From the NCBI GenBank assembly GCA_010645155.1, contig JAAGOF010000287.1:490066-554065 (forward strand): 64,000 bases of DNA, in the 5' to 3' direction. Both the position numbers and the translations under genes were made by a program. Positions 1 to 11,442 of the stretch are shown one piece after another (position 1 is the stretch's first letter; each line of letters begins with the position of its first letter). Under the pieces are notes generated by a model. That model did no database searches. It was not told the DNA's origin and was given only the letters and a program-made list of their open reading frames with translations. The DNA is from Tigriopus japonicus (taxonomy: Eukaryota > Arthropoda > Copepoda > Harpacticoida > Harpacticidae).

Positions 1-107
1 CAAGGTCTCATTTGCAGAAGAACGTAATTGATCTGTCCCTTGTGGAAACCATGATTCCTCTCGTTAGCCTCCCAGTCCAGTGAAATTCAGTGGTTCTTGA
101 CTAAGAC
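1..107. mobile_element. Right end of a fold-back element (family B)
   Basis: The first 107 bases match the right arm of the fold-back elements at 4924-5631 and 32200-32636. The shared landmarks are TTTGCAGAAGAACG, GTTAGCCTCCCAGTCC and the terminal motif ATTCAGTGGTTCTTG. The left part lies outside the window. No coding capacity is visible in any of the three copies, so this is a non-autonomous inverted-repeat element. Confidence 0.7.
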
Positions 108-1816
108 CAACTTTTTATCTTGAAAATTCCATGGCACTAATTTCTTTCACCAATTTCTTTAGTTCAAAGCGTTTGGGCTAAAGAATTGTAATCGGTTGAT
201 CAGGGCATTTCTTGTGAATGGCAATCGTTTTCTGATGGAGCCAAATCACACAGTCTTTCGAACAGTTCATCCAAATTCAATGACTGGGCTTCAACGACCT
301 CCATAACTTGGAAATGGATGATTTCATGCACAAATCACAGAGGTCGGATTTCAGCTTATCTCAAAGTACTTTCCTTGCTACTCATGGGGAGGCCATTTCT
401 CAATGAAATCGCATCTGGAAAGTCAAAATGCCTTGAATGCTGTTGTTCAGGTAAACTACTATAAGGTGACTTTGGGATAGTGCACTCTTCTTCACGCATG
501 TTTTCCCTTGAGTGATGAATTCATTTCAGCCACGTTCGTATATGAAATGCTTGCACTTTTTTCAGAGTCTTCACAACAGACAACACTTCACAAAGAAGGC
601 CAGATGGTGACTCTTAGCACCTCAGTTGTTCAATTTTGACAATCCTTTCATTGACAAGCCACAACATGTTTTTTGTGCGGCAAAAAGAGTCACTAAACGA
701 GAATAAAGTCTTTTTCATAAGTCTTTGATATTTCGCGGTCATTATGATCTTACTAATGAAGCGTCAGAGGACATGCAACAAAGGATTAATCTTTTGTCAT
801 ACAAGAAAAGTTTTCCATCATCCACTAAACGAGGTTCCTAATGAACAATTTTCCACGCTTTTGGCAGGATGTCTAATTTCAGGTACTTCTCCCTCTGTTG
901 CTTGCACAGTGAATGAGAATACCTGTTTGTCAGTAGCATGTCAAGAACACCTGAATATGGCCAACTTTACTGCAATTTAGAACTTCGAGGGCAAAAAACA
1001 AGTCAAATGAGGCCTTACCTTTTGCCAATCAAAGAGGCGAAAAAGTGGCCTTCCTCTGTCATGGATGCAAATAATGCTATCGGTTTCTCAAAAAGTCAGA
1101 GTCTTGGCTAGATTCCTGTGAATTGTTTTTTATTGCAAATAAAGGTTCTCCTAGCGTAACATATGGTGCGTGTCTAAACATTAGCAATACCAAATTTAAC
1201 AAACCTTTTTTGAAGCAAACATCTATCATTGTTCTTGAACTTATGAGCCAATCCTGAAATAGAACATATCTTATATGCGATGTCTCTTTCATCACGTGCC
1301 ATCATTATCATTTTTGTGAAACCAATACGAACTTGTGTGTCGAGGGTTAGTTGTTAAAAATAAAATGATTGATTTCGTTGGGATGTTAAAAGATAAAACG
1401 GAACAATTACAGATAATCATACTTAAATATGAATGACAAAAAACACAAACTATAGCTTACCATAACTGTGATCTATACTTTTACATTTGAACAACAATTA
1501 GAATATTATTTACATGCAAACATTTACATGCAGAATGTATTTCGTAGTTCAGAGTTAAGTTTTTTAGACAAGGTCTTAGTATCTGAGGAAACCCTTTTCC
1601 CTTGAGTTCAATATTTAGGTAACAATTATTTTCCCTTAAGAGGGTCAATTTTGAGTGACTTCTTTCGTCCTTCAGAATTCTGAAATCCAAAGAAAATAAA
1701 AGTATGTACGAACACATGTATTGTATGGCATTTCTCAGGAACACTTAACAATGAAAAGGATCGTCATTTGGAAAAAAAGTAAAGTAACTTATGTCCCCAT
1801 GTCTAACTATCTAAAC
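108..1816. other. Intergenic, no gene recognised
   Basis: AT-rich DNA with only short, unconvincing reading frames, for example 744-980 on the + strand and 1481-1744 on the - strand. I see no splice-consistent exon, RNA gene or clear inverted repeat. Confidence 0.5.
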
Positions 1817-2301
1817 CAGGGGTCTGCAACCGGTGGGCCGCGGCCAACATTTGGGCCCAAGGGTGGTCGTTGTTGGGCCCAGGCGCTATGGGGAAAGTCC
1901 AAATAGTGGGCCCACATGGGGATGGGTGACACCGGCATTTTTGACATCGACACCGCCACCGGCCAAATTGTCAAAGTCGACACTGACACCAACACCGGTG
2001 TCGACACCGACCTCGACAAAAAAAAATCACGCAACCTTGTAGGCGTCGACCCAAAAGACCGGTCTCAACACTGACACCGAAAGTTAGAAAAGCCGGTGTC
2101 GGTGTCGACACCTCGACACCGTCAACGGCCTCTCGCCCACCCCTAGGCCCACGAGCCATCCATAGTACTGTGCTCGTGGGCCCACAGCTCCTTAATCGTT
2201 AATTTGTGGGCCCGTGGACTTACCAACGTCTGTTTGGTGGGCCCTTGACAGCACGTAGTCGATTTGGTGGGTCTTGACCTAAAAACGGTTGCCGACCGCT
2301 G
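1817..2301. mobile_element. hAT-like non-autonomous element
   Basis: The left end starts CAGGGGTCTGCAACCGGTGG and the right end reads, on the other strand, CAGCGGTCGGCAACCGTTTT. These imperfect terminal inverted repeats have the CAG(N)GGT..GCAACC form common in hAT elements. The inside is unusually GC-rich for this window. It repeats GGGCCC at least seven times and has a short array of GTCGACACCGAC-like units at about 1946-2125. The flanking 8-mers (ATCTAAAC and AATTTTAA) do not match, so no target duplication supports the exact ends. No transposase is present. Confidence 0.5.
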
Positions 2302-2777
2302 AATTTTAAAGTAACTGTGATGAAGGTACTAATTTACTATCAATTAGGCAATACATTATTGGCTTACAACACTTTTATACTCATAATCAGGCCCACCAGA
2401 TGGTTGTAAATTACATTTACTTAAATCTTCAATTTACGTCCAAAATTACAAAAATAGGAAAATTGCTCGTTCCGTCAAAAATTTTCAAAGAGCATTTATT
2501 ACAGTTGTAGCAATATATATTTTGTTTATCGGCTACTACAAACTATGAAGTAAGACTAACGCATGATGGGATAGTAAGATTAAGTAATTTTCTACTAATT
2601 TCGATTTCTTTCTATTACTTCCCAAATCATTACAAAGAGGACAACACTTTTAAACAAAAATTGGTGGCCCTGCTCCTGATGTTTTGTCCTAAATCATCCT
2701 AGCGTTAGTTTCATAAGCGTCAAAGTTGATTAGAAATGAACATGTGTCAAGAGCAGTCCTGGCACTTCGTTGAACCA

Positions 2778-2805
2778 TGACGTAAGTCAATAAAAATCAG
2801 CCAAT
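2778..2805 (+). promoter_or_regulatory. Possible QSOX promoter motifs (CRE-like and CCAAT)
   Basis: A TGACGTAA motif at 2778-2785 and a CCAAT at 2801-2805 lie about 400 bases before the QSOX start codon. TGACGTAA resembles a CRE/ATF site, and CCAAT boxes are common in ER-stress promoters. No TATA box was seen close to the start codon. The motifs are short enough to occur by chance. Confidence 0.25.
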
Positions 2806-3191
2806 CAATGAGTGACGCTCAATTTCAAGCTCAACCGAGAACCATCTTTGCTGCCTTGCCAAGTTCCCCAAATCCTCTCAGCCAAAGCTGCATCCAGTCT
2901 GAGGAAGATGAGTCGGTTCCGGATAACTGTTCATCCAGTCGAAAGATGAATACATCGATAGAAAACGAGTTTTGCCTGTGCTGTCAGATTTCTCTCCGAT
3001 TTTTCAATTGTCCATTGTTACTGCGCCAAAGCTAGGAGAAACGACGTGCACAAGTCAGAGAAAGAAACAAAGACAGACACTCGAGACATTTAAAACACAT
3101 TGTAAACTACTACATCCAAGAACAGCTACGCCGGAACAAATATCATATTCGGAGTGCGAGAAACGCAAATTATGACCTCACGTCTTTGAAA

Positions 3192-6100
3192 ATGACACGT
3201 CTTCAGAGCAACCAGAAGAGAAATCTGTTCATCTCAATAACGTCTTTGAAGATGCTATTTGTGTTGAGTGGACTTGTGTTGGTTGGGAATTTGGCAGTGG
3301 CTTTTGGAAATGATGCCGTGTCACTGTATTCATCCCATGATCAAGTGGTGGAATTGGTGGATGCTAACATCACCAATAGCATCTATAATTCCAGATATCT
3401 GTGGGTTGTCGAATTCTATGCTCATTGGTGTGGCCATTGTCAAAGATTCGCTCCAACTTGGATGCAATTGGCGGAAGAGTTCTCAGGTAAATTGACAATG
3501 CGTTGCCTAGTAACTTGATCTTTTTTCAAAATCATTTTGATACAAATGACATTTAACCTCGTTATTATGTAATCTAACTCTCCAAGAAATTTGTTCCGCC
3601 TCGTCGAGAACAATTTATTGTCGATTGTTATTTCACCATGTTTTGCTTCTTTCATCGTTGTCTGGAACATTCGCAAGAACTTGTTTAGAGCAACAATTCT
3701 CCATTCGTTCATATCCACAATGATAATAAGTAAAGACGAGATGTTTCGGCGAATAAAACAATCAAATCAGATGAAAAAAGGAATAAATAAGTTAGATTAG
3801 ACAAAAAAAGAGAAAAAATGCGTGCTTGGACGAAAAAGACGAAGGAAATGGACGATTATACGAAAAAAGCCGAATAAAATTGCAAGAGTGCGAAAACAAG
3901 AAAAAATTGCCCGAAAAGATGAAAAAACATGATTCAAAGTGTCCACAAAATAGGCGAAATATATTTGACCGGGCTTTCACTATTAACAAGGGAAAACTGT
4001 CGTCTTGACCAAAAACAGCGAAATTTAGAACATTCAAACAATCAACATTCTTTCATTTAATTGAGTATCACATCTAACTTATAACTGAAATGTTCAGAAG
4101 AATCCCTGTTTAGGTATAACATTTATACAAGAAACCTGATGTAGCCCACGCAAGTTACATTATGCTTTTGCAAAAAATCATTCAATCAAAATTGAGCAGA
4201 TTTGCTGGCACATTAATTTTTCTTATAGTCCGATAGCTTTTCAAAACTAAATCTTTACTGTGTCTGCAACGCAGCTTTTCAAATTATTGTACTAGTGTGA
4301 ATCATAGTTTGTTGAAAAGTATAACTGACAATTATCCTTTTGGGCCAACAGTTGCCATTTGTCAAAAATTTCGAATTTTGCCTGGATTTCATCATGTTTG
4401 CTCATTTTTACAAATTTTCAAAATATTAAAATTGCCCTATTGGACGAAAAAAGACGTATAAAATGCTATTTAGACAAATAACCTTTTGGCCACGAACAAA
4501 GGTAAAAAAGATGAAAGAAAAAAGACGAATAAGTTTATTCGTCTAAAGTTCCTGTTCCTAACAATAACACAGTCAAATGTTTCAAAAATGTTATTAAGAA
4601 CTCCAAATCAAAAATTCAATAAATTCTTCTTTCAGAATGGTCGGACTATGTCAAAATTAGCGCGTTAAATTGCGCGGAACAAGACAAATGCTCTGATTTC
4701 GGCATCGCTGGCACGCCCACTGTGCGAGTATTCCCGCCCAGGACTGCACGCCTCCTTCAGGGTATTGACATTGACTTGCACGAGCGAAGTGACTCGTATT
4801 ACTTGGGTTCGTCAGTGATGTACCATTTGGCACAATCTCAGAAGAGCCGATTGTTTTCCAAGCCTTTGCCAAACCTTCAGTACGCTAGGTGAGAAATGGG
4901 CAGCAAGTTATGCTAACCAAGGTCAAGAAGCACTGAATTGCTGAAGTGGGAGGCTAGTGATGAGAATTATTATTTCCAGTAGAATCAATACGATTGCTTT
5001 CTTCTGCAAACGAGACCTTGCTTGCATTCAGTAGCAAGGTTTTTCAGCTCAATCGAATGAAGGAGAAAAAAGTTATGCCTTCTCAAAGCCATCTACTAAA
5101 CAGCATGGAATGAATGAGCTCGCCCTTCTGTGGTAAAACAATAGATGAGTGTAATCGAACGAATTCAGCTGGGGATTCTGGGGCCAAAATAGCTAGGGAT
5201 GCGTCGGAGCAAGACTAGCCCTCCATAAAATTTAATCAAAATTCGTGAGCCCAACTCGTTTCCTTCACTTTGACAATCAATTCAAATTATAATTTTTTCC
5301 TCACGGAGCAAACTAAAAATATGAAATGTCTGAACATAGTTTTGACCCATCCCTAGTCATTTTGACCCCAGAATCCACAGCTGAATTTGTTCGATTACAC
5401 TCATCCATTACCAGAAAAGGGCTACTTCATTCATTCTCGGTACAATTTGCACCGAGATTCGAGAGAGAATAACTTTTGACTTCGACGTTCGATTGAGCTG
5501 AAAATTGAAATTCATAGTCTAGTCAACATAAACAAGGTGTCATTTGGGGAAAAACGAAATTGATTTGTTCCGTCTGGACTTCAAGATTATTTTCGTTAGC
5601 CTCCCAGTCCTGAGAAATTCAGTGGTTCTTGCCAAAGGCTCAACGGGCAATGAGGGTTAAGAAAAAGGCTTAGATATACTTTATTGATTGTATTGGTCCA
5701 ATTTACAAAAAGATAAATGCATAGGTTATCTTACTTTGCTTCTTTTGGCATTTGCCTGCCATGACCATCAAACACTAATATCTCGAAATGTGACTAAAAT
5801 GTTTGATGCAAGATCAGTCTTCTTGTTCTCATCAAGAAGAACTTATTTTTCTCTTGTCTAAGATTTAAAGAATAGATAAGATAAATTATTTCCTTTGTTT
5901 CTATTAACAAAACAAATCCTCCTCAGTCCTAGACAATGCGCCTTAATTTTGAACGTTTGAAGCAATTGAAAATACAGCCCGAGCAATCCTAATTCACTCA
6001 AGACTGATAGACATCCTGCCCTTCAAAACTGACACGTTGCAATGATGTTACCAAGTCCGTTAAGGGTTTTGCTCCTAGATAATGTAAGTAAAGATATCTC

Positions 6101-9100
6101 AATTTTGATGGCGCCCAAAAGCATCTTCTGGAAGTTATTACCTCGAGTTACTCTGTAATGCAATCCTTCGTGATGAAGCTCTGGAGAACGCTATCTACGG
6201 CGGGAATTACAAGTGATGTCATCATTTTTGGTGGGAAAAAAGTTCGGAAGACATGTGTTTCTGATGAGCATAAAAGGTAGCTAAAACGAAGATTTAGGCC
6301 TGGTAATTGCAACAATTCCTTTCTCATCTGCACTAATTGAAGTTGGAATAGCAATTCTTGACATTTTTTGCAAAAAAAAAAAATGTTTTGCTATTTTTAT
6401 TTAAAATTTTGCTACATAAATTGAAGGGACTCTTCCGTACTTTTGAATCAGGAGTGCCCGATATTGAATAACAAGATGGCCAGCGGAGATCGGTTCCTGG
6501 GGCAACTAAACCTGAAAACAAATAATTTGTTTAATTGCAGGCTGGCTTCCAATTTCTCCATTTGCTTTTAAATTACTTTGCAATACTTGTAAACATACAT
6601 TAACCATGTCATTGCTCTTAAATGCAACATTTTTCGAAAATCCACCCTTAAAAACTGATACTTTTTTTTGGCAAGCCAAGACTGCTAACGGCAGCAGGTC
6701 TGTATTTTTGATACGGTAATCGCGAGTATATGAGTATTGAGTATATGAAGGCTTTTTTGCTTTGATTCACAAAGCGAACCTAAAAAATAACGCCCTTTGA
6801 CATCTGGAGGGGATGGATCGTCTCGGTCTGCCTGCTAGTTGTTCTTGGTCTACTTATAGACCTCTGTATTCCCTAGACTGAGAGGGTAGCTTCAAAATTT
6901 TTCATCTTTGCTCCCGTTCAAGGGAATATCTTACATTTTACAGGAACTGTGATATTTGTAACAGAGTTTCTACACCACATTTCAGCTCAATCAATCAACG
7001 GAGTCAAAAGTTATGCGCCTTTTAAATTCAGGCAAGCAAAGGCGGAAAATGAACTCGTTCTACCTCTTGTAAGATCTTGCAACAAGAGGCACAACGAGCT
7101 CATTTTTCGCCTTTGCTGCCTGACTTTAAAAGGCGCATAAATTTTGACTGCATTGTTTTTTTGAGCTGAAAATTGGTAGACAAATTTGTTGTTACATAAA
7201 CTACAGCTCCTGTAAAATAAAGGATATTCTCTTGATGGGAGCAAAGCTGATAAATTTTGAAGCAACACGTGTTAAAATTTGCGGAACCAGTCTTGCGTGA
7301 TCAACTCTTCCAGGAACAATAATGGCATTTACCTTTCAGTTCATTTCTAGAGACCGGTATATTCAGTGCAAATTTATTAGGGGCCCTATGGGGCCTGAAA
7401 ATAAAGTAAATCGAAACCAAATCGATAGACGTCATATGGAATAAAACTTCACGTTCACGGAAACAGCACATCATTTCCAACTTGAACTCAACAGAATTCA
7501 AGTTAGAGTTGCAATATAGGTGCTCTTGATGTTGTCCTCCTATCAGGAACCAAGACTAGACAATACAATCTTGAGGCTCTAATTTGACCTCATGCAAGTT
7601 CAAATTGTCTATGCTCATAAATTTCTATGAATGTCAATTTTTATTCGATTTAACGTTCAAGCCCTTATTTGCACCAAACGCCCGTCTCTATTTGATCATT
7701 TCTCATTCATATGATTTGTATGTCTAAGTGGAACAAACCTTATTCACTTACTTCCATTTACTTCCATTCTCGTTTACTTTCATTTCATTTACTTTCATTT
7801 TTTGTACTTCCCCACGGTGTCCTAAAAAAGGCGAATGCTTTTGGTTGCCGAAAAGGGACACACGTTGAAGAATGATCCGTTCTTTGTTTCAGTCCCCTAT
7901 CCTTTTTGGAGTTGTACTCAAGTATCAAGCAAACTAGTAATCGTCTAACTGTGTTTATTGTGGAGAGTGCAGACGTTCCCAGACTTGGCCTCCTCGTTCT
8001 TCAAGCTTTGGGACCAAATAACTTGAGACACCTGAACTTGAGAAGAGTGCCTGCTTCGGCTCAACACGTGTTTCAGGAATACTACACACAGCTGGACCAT
8101 TTCCCTGCAGTTATCCTGGATTTTGGGACCTTGAATCAAGGGTACACAATGTAACCTAAACAATGACACCTTTACAGAAAAAAAATCGATTTACATAAGT
8201 GCCTTTATAGGGATTCCACAATTTTTATGCCCAATGAATTGTCTCATGTTCCTATGGTTGATCAAGTTTTGGGGTTTCTTCAGCCATATCTACCCCAACG
8301 TAATCCTCCACATATTGTAGCTTCAACATTGGCCTCAACAACTTTACCGTCACCTATTGCAGGTACTGAAGGTATTTATGCAACTAGCTTTGATTTATTG
8401 AATATTTAACATTGTTTGTAGAGGTGAACAACGAGGATATTGTGTACGCTACTGATTTGGAAAAGGCCGTTGAGTACGCAATTACCGAAGAGATTGCCAG
8501 CCAACCCATTTTGACCCAGGATCACCTAAGCACCCTTTACATGTTCCTAGATGTGATTGTGAGATATCTTCCAATTAGGACCGAGATCAAGGATTTTGTC
8601 GCCATTCTTCGAGATTGGCCTAGTCGGGCTCAGTTGACTTCTATCACGAATAAGGAGTATGAAGCGAAGGTTGTCGAACTTCAAAGGCTGTATCGACCTT
8701 TTAGAGGGACGCCGGAAAAATGGATTGGATGTCAAGGCTCCAGTCCCAAGTATCGTGGATATCCGTGCTCTTTGTGGACTTTATTTCACACCCTGACCGT
8801 CAATGCAGCAATAAGAGATCAAGATCAAGAGATTTACGAAGGTACCTTTGAATAGAATAATGACTTAATTTCCTTAAAAACATGGTTCTTCTTCCCTGGC
8901 GAGACAGAAACGGTCAAGATTTTTTTTATCCCCTAAAACATTGCAAACTCTTCAATAATAACACGGTTTTCAACAAAACTACCATAGCAATCAGAGGCTA
9001 GTTTTTAAGACGCAAAGATCGATCTCAAGATCGGACTTATGGTACTAAAGTACGATCTTGAGATCGATCTATTGCGTCTTAAAACCTAGCCTCAGATATG

Positions 9101-11442
9101 GACCTCCCTCCTTAAAGGCGTACCAAATGACTTTTGAAACGTCAACTTTGTTAATATTCTCAGCTTTCAAAACCTTTGGACCAAAAACTTTTTGCCAAGA
9201 TATTATGTACCTTTGTTATCTTTGCGTAAGGATGAGTTACACTTTCTGACCCCCAGAAAAACACAAGAACGACCAATATGACATTGTTAAACAAAAATAA
9301 ATGTTTGATCACATCAATAATTTATTCTTTAAAAAACTGAACTTTTGAAGACCATTGTTGATTTCCCAAAAACCCAAACAGGTGTAACAAAACATGCATT
9401 AGTCTGAGAAAATTATTTTAAAGTAGTCTAACATTTTGCTTCTTTTTCGTTTTAGGACCCAGTCTGGTTTGGAAAGCCATGATTAGCTATATTCACTACT
9501 TCTTCAGCTGTCGTCATTGTGCGGAAAATTTTGCTACCAAAGTCAGAGACATTGGGATTGAACCTTCAACACCCCGAGAAACGATTTTGTGGCTATGGCA
9601 AATTCATAACATGGGCAACAAAAAGCTAGCGGGTAAGACCTTGTGTTGATGAAATCGAATGTAACGGCACTTTGTTCGAACATCCTTGGAAAAACCGAGC
9701 TCTAATCGTGTCTGAAATTCATTTGTCTGCTCTAGTCATTATGAGGAGAGTGAAGACGAAATCGTTGTTTTCGGCAATCAGATCAGAGCATGAACTGGAA
9801 TGGATTCAGACAAGGCTGTCTGAAAGGAAAACTAAGTTTTCCATGAACAAGATAATGTTGCGTTTCAAGTCTATTTGTGAGGTTTCTACGCATTTCAGGA
9901 CAAATGTTCCCCAAATGTCCCATACCTTGTCTGCATGATTTCAAACAAAAACAAATGTTTGAAAACATGTTTTCAAATTTCACAGATCAATTTGCTGACG
10001 TAACATCCTCAGATTTCGAATTGAAACTTGTTTAAACCTGACCTCAAATTTATCAATCTTTATTGAGACGCATGGTCAAGTCAGTTCCTTAAACTATAAA
10101 ATTGTTTGAGTAAATGGCTTCATAAAAACGGAATAGAAAAGAGTTAAAGGTCAATAGCAAAATTAGTTGGATAAAACAAGCAAAATTTTGACAGACGAGT
10201 AGACAAGAATTCATTCCATTAAAAAAATGAAGAATTAGAAAAAGATATCAAATGAAATTCCTTTGAACTCCAAAACTGGATTTTTTGTCATCTCAGCCGA
10301 TGTCATTGAGATGGGTGAATCATAAATGACAGTAACAATTTCAACTGGCAAACATATTCTGGAATGCGTTTAAAATTCGATAAGTTGGAACAAAAACAAA
10401 CCTAAGACTGTTTCTTCTTCAAAAAAGACGTTCAATCTTAATGCCTTCTAGTTAAATTGAATTAGTTTATCTTAACTACATACATTTTACTTGCAATAGC
10501 ACTACAATTTGAAAATCATTTGCGCCAGTCAAACACGGCATTGACAATACCTTCGCATTTCTGAAAATTGATTATTCCTAAGCAAGTTGTGCCTTGTACA
10601 ATCTCTGACTGCCCTGTGACATGTTAAAACTTGGGACAACAGACTTCAGGGGAGTGTGCTGAAAGACAACCTTCTTCTTCATCTTGCCAGGCGATTTGAC
10701 GGAGGATCCAGCTCATCCCAAGATTGAGTGGCCTTCCCCAGCTCATTGTCCCGAATGTCGGGCCATGCCAAGACAGAATACTGGGGTGAGAATCGATGGC
10801 ACCTTGTGGAATCTTGACAAAACAGCTGACTATCTGATCAAAGTGTACCGCGAGGAGAATATAATCCCCAACGCATTCAATACGACCGGTTTGCTCCGAG
10901 GTAATTTTGTCCGAAGACGAGGCTAGCTAGCCATAGATGCTGTCAAAACGAATTCCTTTCCCCGAGATCAATGATGTCCTTCTTTATCCCCGTCTTATGT
11001 TGTACAATGTACAGTGTGTGCCGATTGTCGTTTTCGCTTTAATCTATGCATCGTCGTGTCTAACACTTGTCTTTTGGGAAATAAATATCAGAGCCAATTT
11101 TGTACATGTCCAAAGTTTCTGTGTGTTAATTTCAAACCAATGTTTTGTATATTTCTTGGTTGCGTGTATGTATTGTGTTTGGGGCAAGGTGTGATTTCTA
11201 TCCTTCTACACTTGATCTAATGATAATTCTTTCATTTTAGCATCGATCCTAAATTATGTGTCCTTATTGGCTTTTCATTTTCTTCTGCAGAAGAAAGGGT
11301 TTCAATGGTGAAGGAGCTCCTATCTGAGCTGGTTTCGGATTACAATTCGTCTCAAACAAGCAACAATATCACTGTCGGAGAACTCTTGGAAAAGATCAAC
11401 ATTGAACAATTTTGTCAGAATGTCTACAACAATGTTGAATAA
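3192..11442 (+). CDS. Qsox: Quiescin sulfhydryl oxidase (QSOX), complete, 8 exons
   Basis: A flavoprotein that makes disulfide bonds in secreted proteins and passes the electrons to oxygen, acting in the ER/Golgi or outside the cell. Exons: 3192-3486, 4636-4888, 7893-8141, 8211-8362, 8422-8841, 9456-9632, 10691-10900, 11291-11442. All introns are GT/AG and the phases join into 635 codons plus TAA. A hydrophobic signal segment lies at residues 21-39. The first thioredoxin domain (about 42-160) has WCGHC with cysteines 80 and 83. A redox-inactive thioredoxin-like domain follows (about 185-310). The ERV/ALR domain (about 412-530) shows W..GCQGS, GYPCSLWTLFH, CRHC (475-478) and LWLWQIHN; CPEC follows at 535-538. 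These match the family's flavin-proximal and C-terminal CXXC pairs. There is no C-terminal membrane segment, so it is probably secreted. The ATG at 3252 (residue 21) would give a cleaner signal peptide and may be the true start. Confidence 0.95.
3487..4635 (+). other. QSOX intron 1
   Basis: AT-rich intron with two stretches of degenerate GACGAAAAAAGACG-like sequence (about 3790-3910 and 4440-4540). A short perfect hairpin lies at 4526-4547 (arms AGACGAATAA and TTATTCGTCT). No gene is seen. Confidence 0.5.
4924..5631. mobile_element. Fold-back element family B in QSOX intron 2
   Basis: Long imperfect inverted repeats begin CAAGAAGCACTGAATTG at the left; the right end reads CAAGAACCACTGAAT on the other strand. 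Both arms carry GTGGGAGGCTAG-like sequence and, further in, TTTCAGCTCAATCGAA. The flanks CCAAGGT and CCAAAGG are similar and may be a decayed 7-bp target duplication. It is about 270 bp longer than the copy at 32200 because a second inverted-repeat element sits in its centre. It has no coding capacity and lies entirely within intron 2. Confidence 0.75.
5144..5405. mobile_element. Nested inverted-repeat MITE in the family B centre
   Basis: About 55-bp terminal inverted repeats start GATGAGTGTAATCGAACGAA and include CAGCTG(G/T)GGATTCTGGGG. They lie between the two family B half-arms, where the B copy at 32200 has no insertion. The element is non-coding. The family is not recognised. Confidence 0.6.
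6205..6722 (+). repeat. Dispersed repeat family A, copy 1
   Basis: One of three copies (the others are at 19569-20262, reverse orientation, and 34785-35262). Shared landmarks in order are GGCGGGAAAAAAGTTCGGAAG, TTTCTGATGAG, CCTTTCTCATCTGCAC, a poly-A-rich stretch, GGCAACTAAACCT-like sequence, and GCTAACGGCAGCAGGT close to the end. No reading frame is shared by the copies. It lies in QSOX intron 2. No clear terminal inverted repeats were found, so its class is unknown. Confidence 0.7.
6889..7263. mobile_element. Palindromic fold-back element family C
   Basis: Nearly the whole 375-bp segment folds on itself. The left arm starts GCTTCAAAATTTTTCATC and the right arm ends GATAAATTTTGAAGC. The centre is TCTTGTAAGATCTTGCAACAAGA. 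The inner arm motif TTTCAGCTCAATCAATCAAC with AGTCAAAAGTTATGC resembles the inner arms of family B, so B and C may be related. The small reading frames on each strand only reflect the palindrome. It lies in QSOX intron 2. Confidence 0.7.
8994..9093. mobile_element. Family D hairpin MITE, 100 bp
   Basis: A near-perfect 100-bp palindrome starts GAGGCTAGTTTTTAAGACGC and carries GATCGATCTCAAGATCG in both arms, with a few-base loop. A copy of the same length lies at 44482-44581, a shortened one at 54640-54694 and a fragment at 30376-30412. It lies in QSOX intron 5. If transcribed, the RNA would form a pre-miRNA-sized hairpin. Confidence 0.75.
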
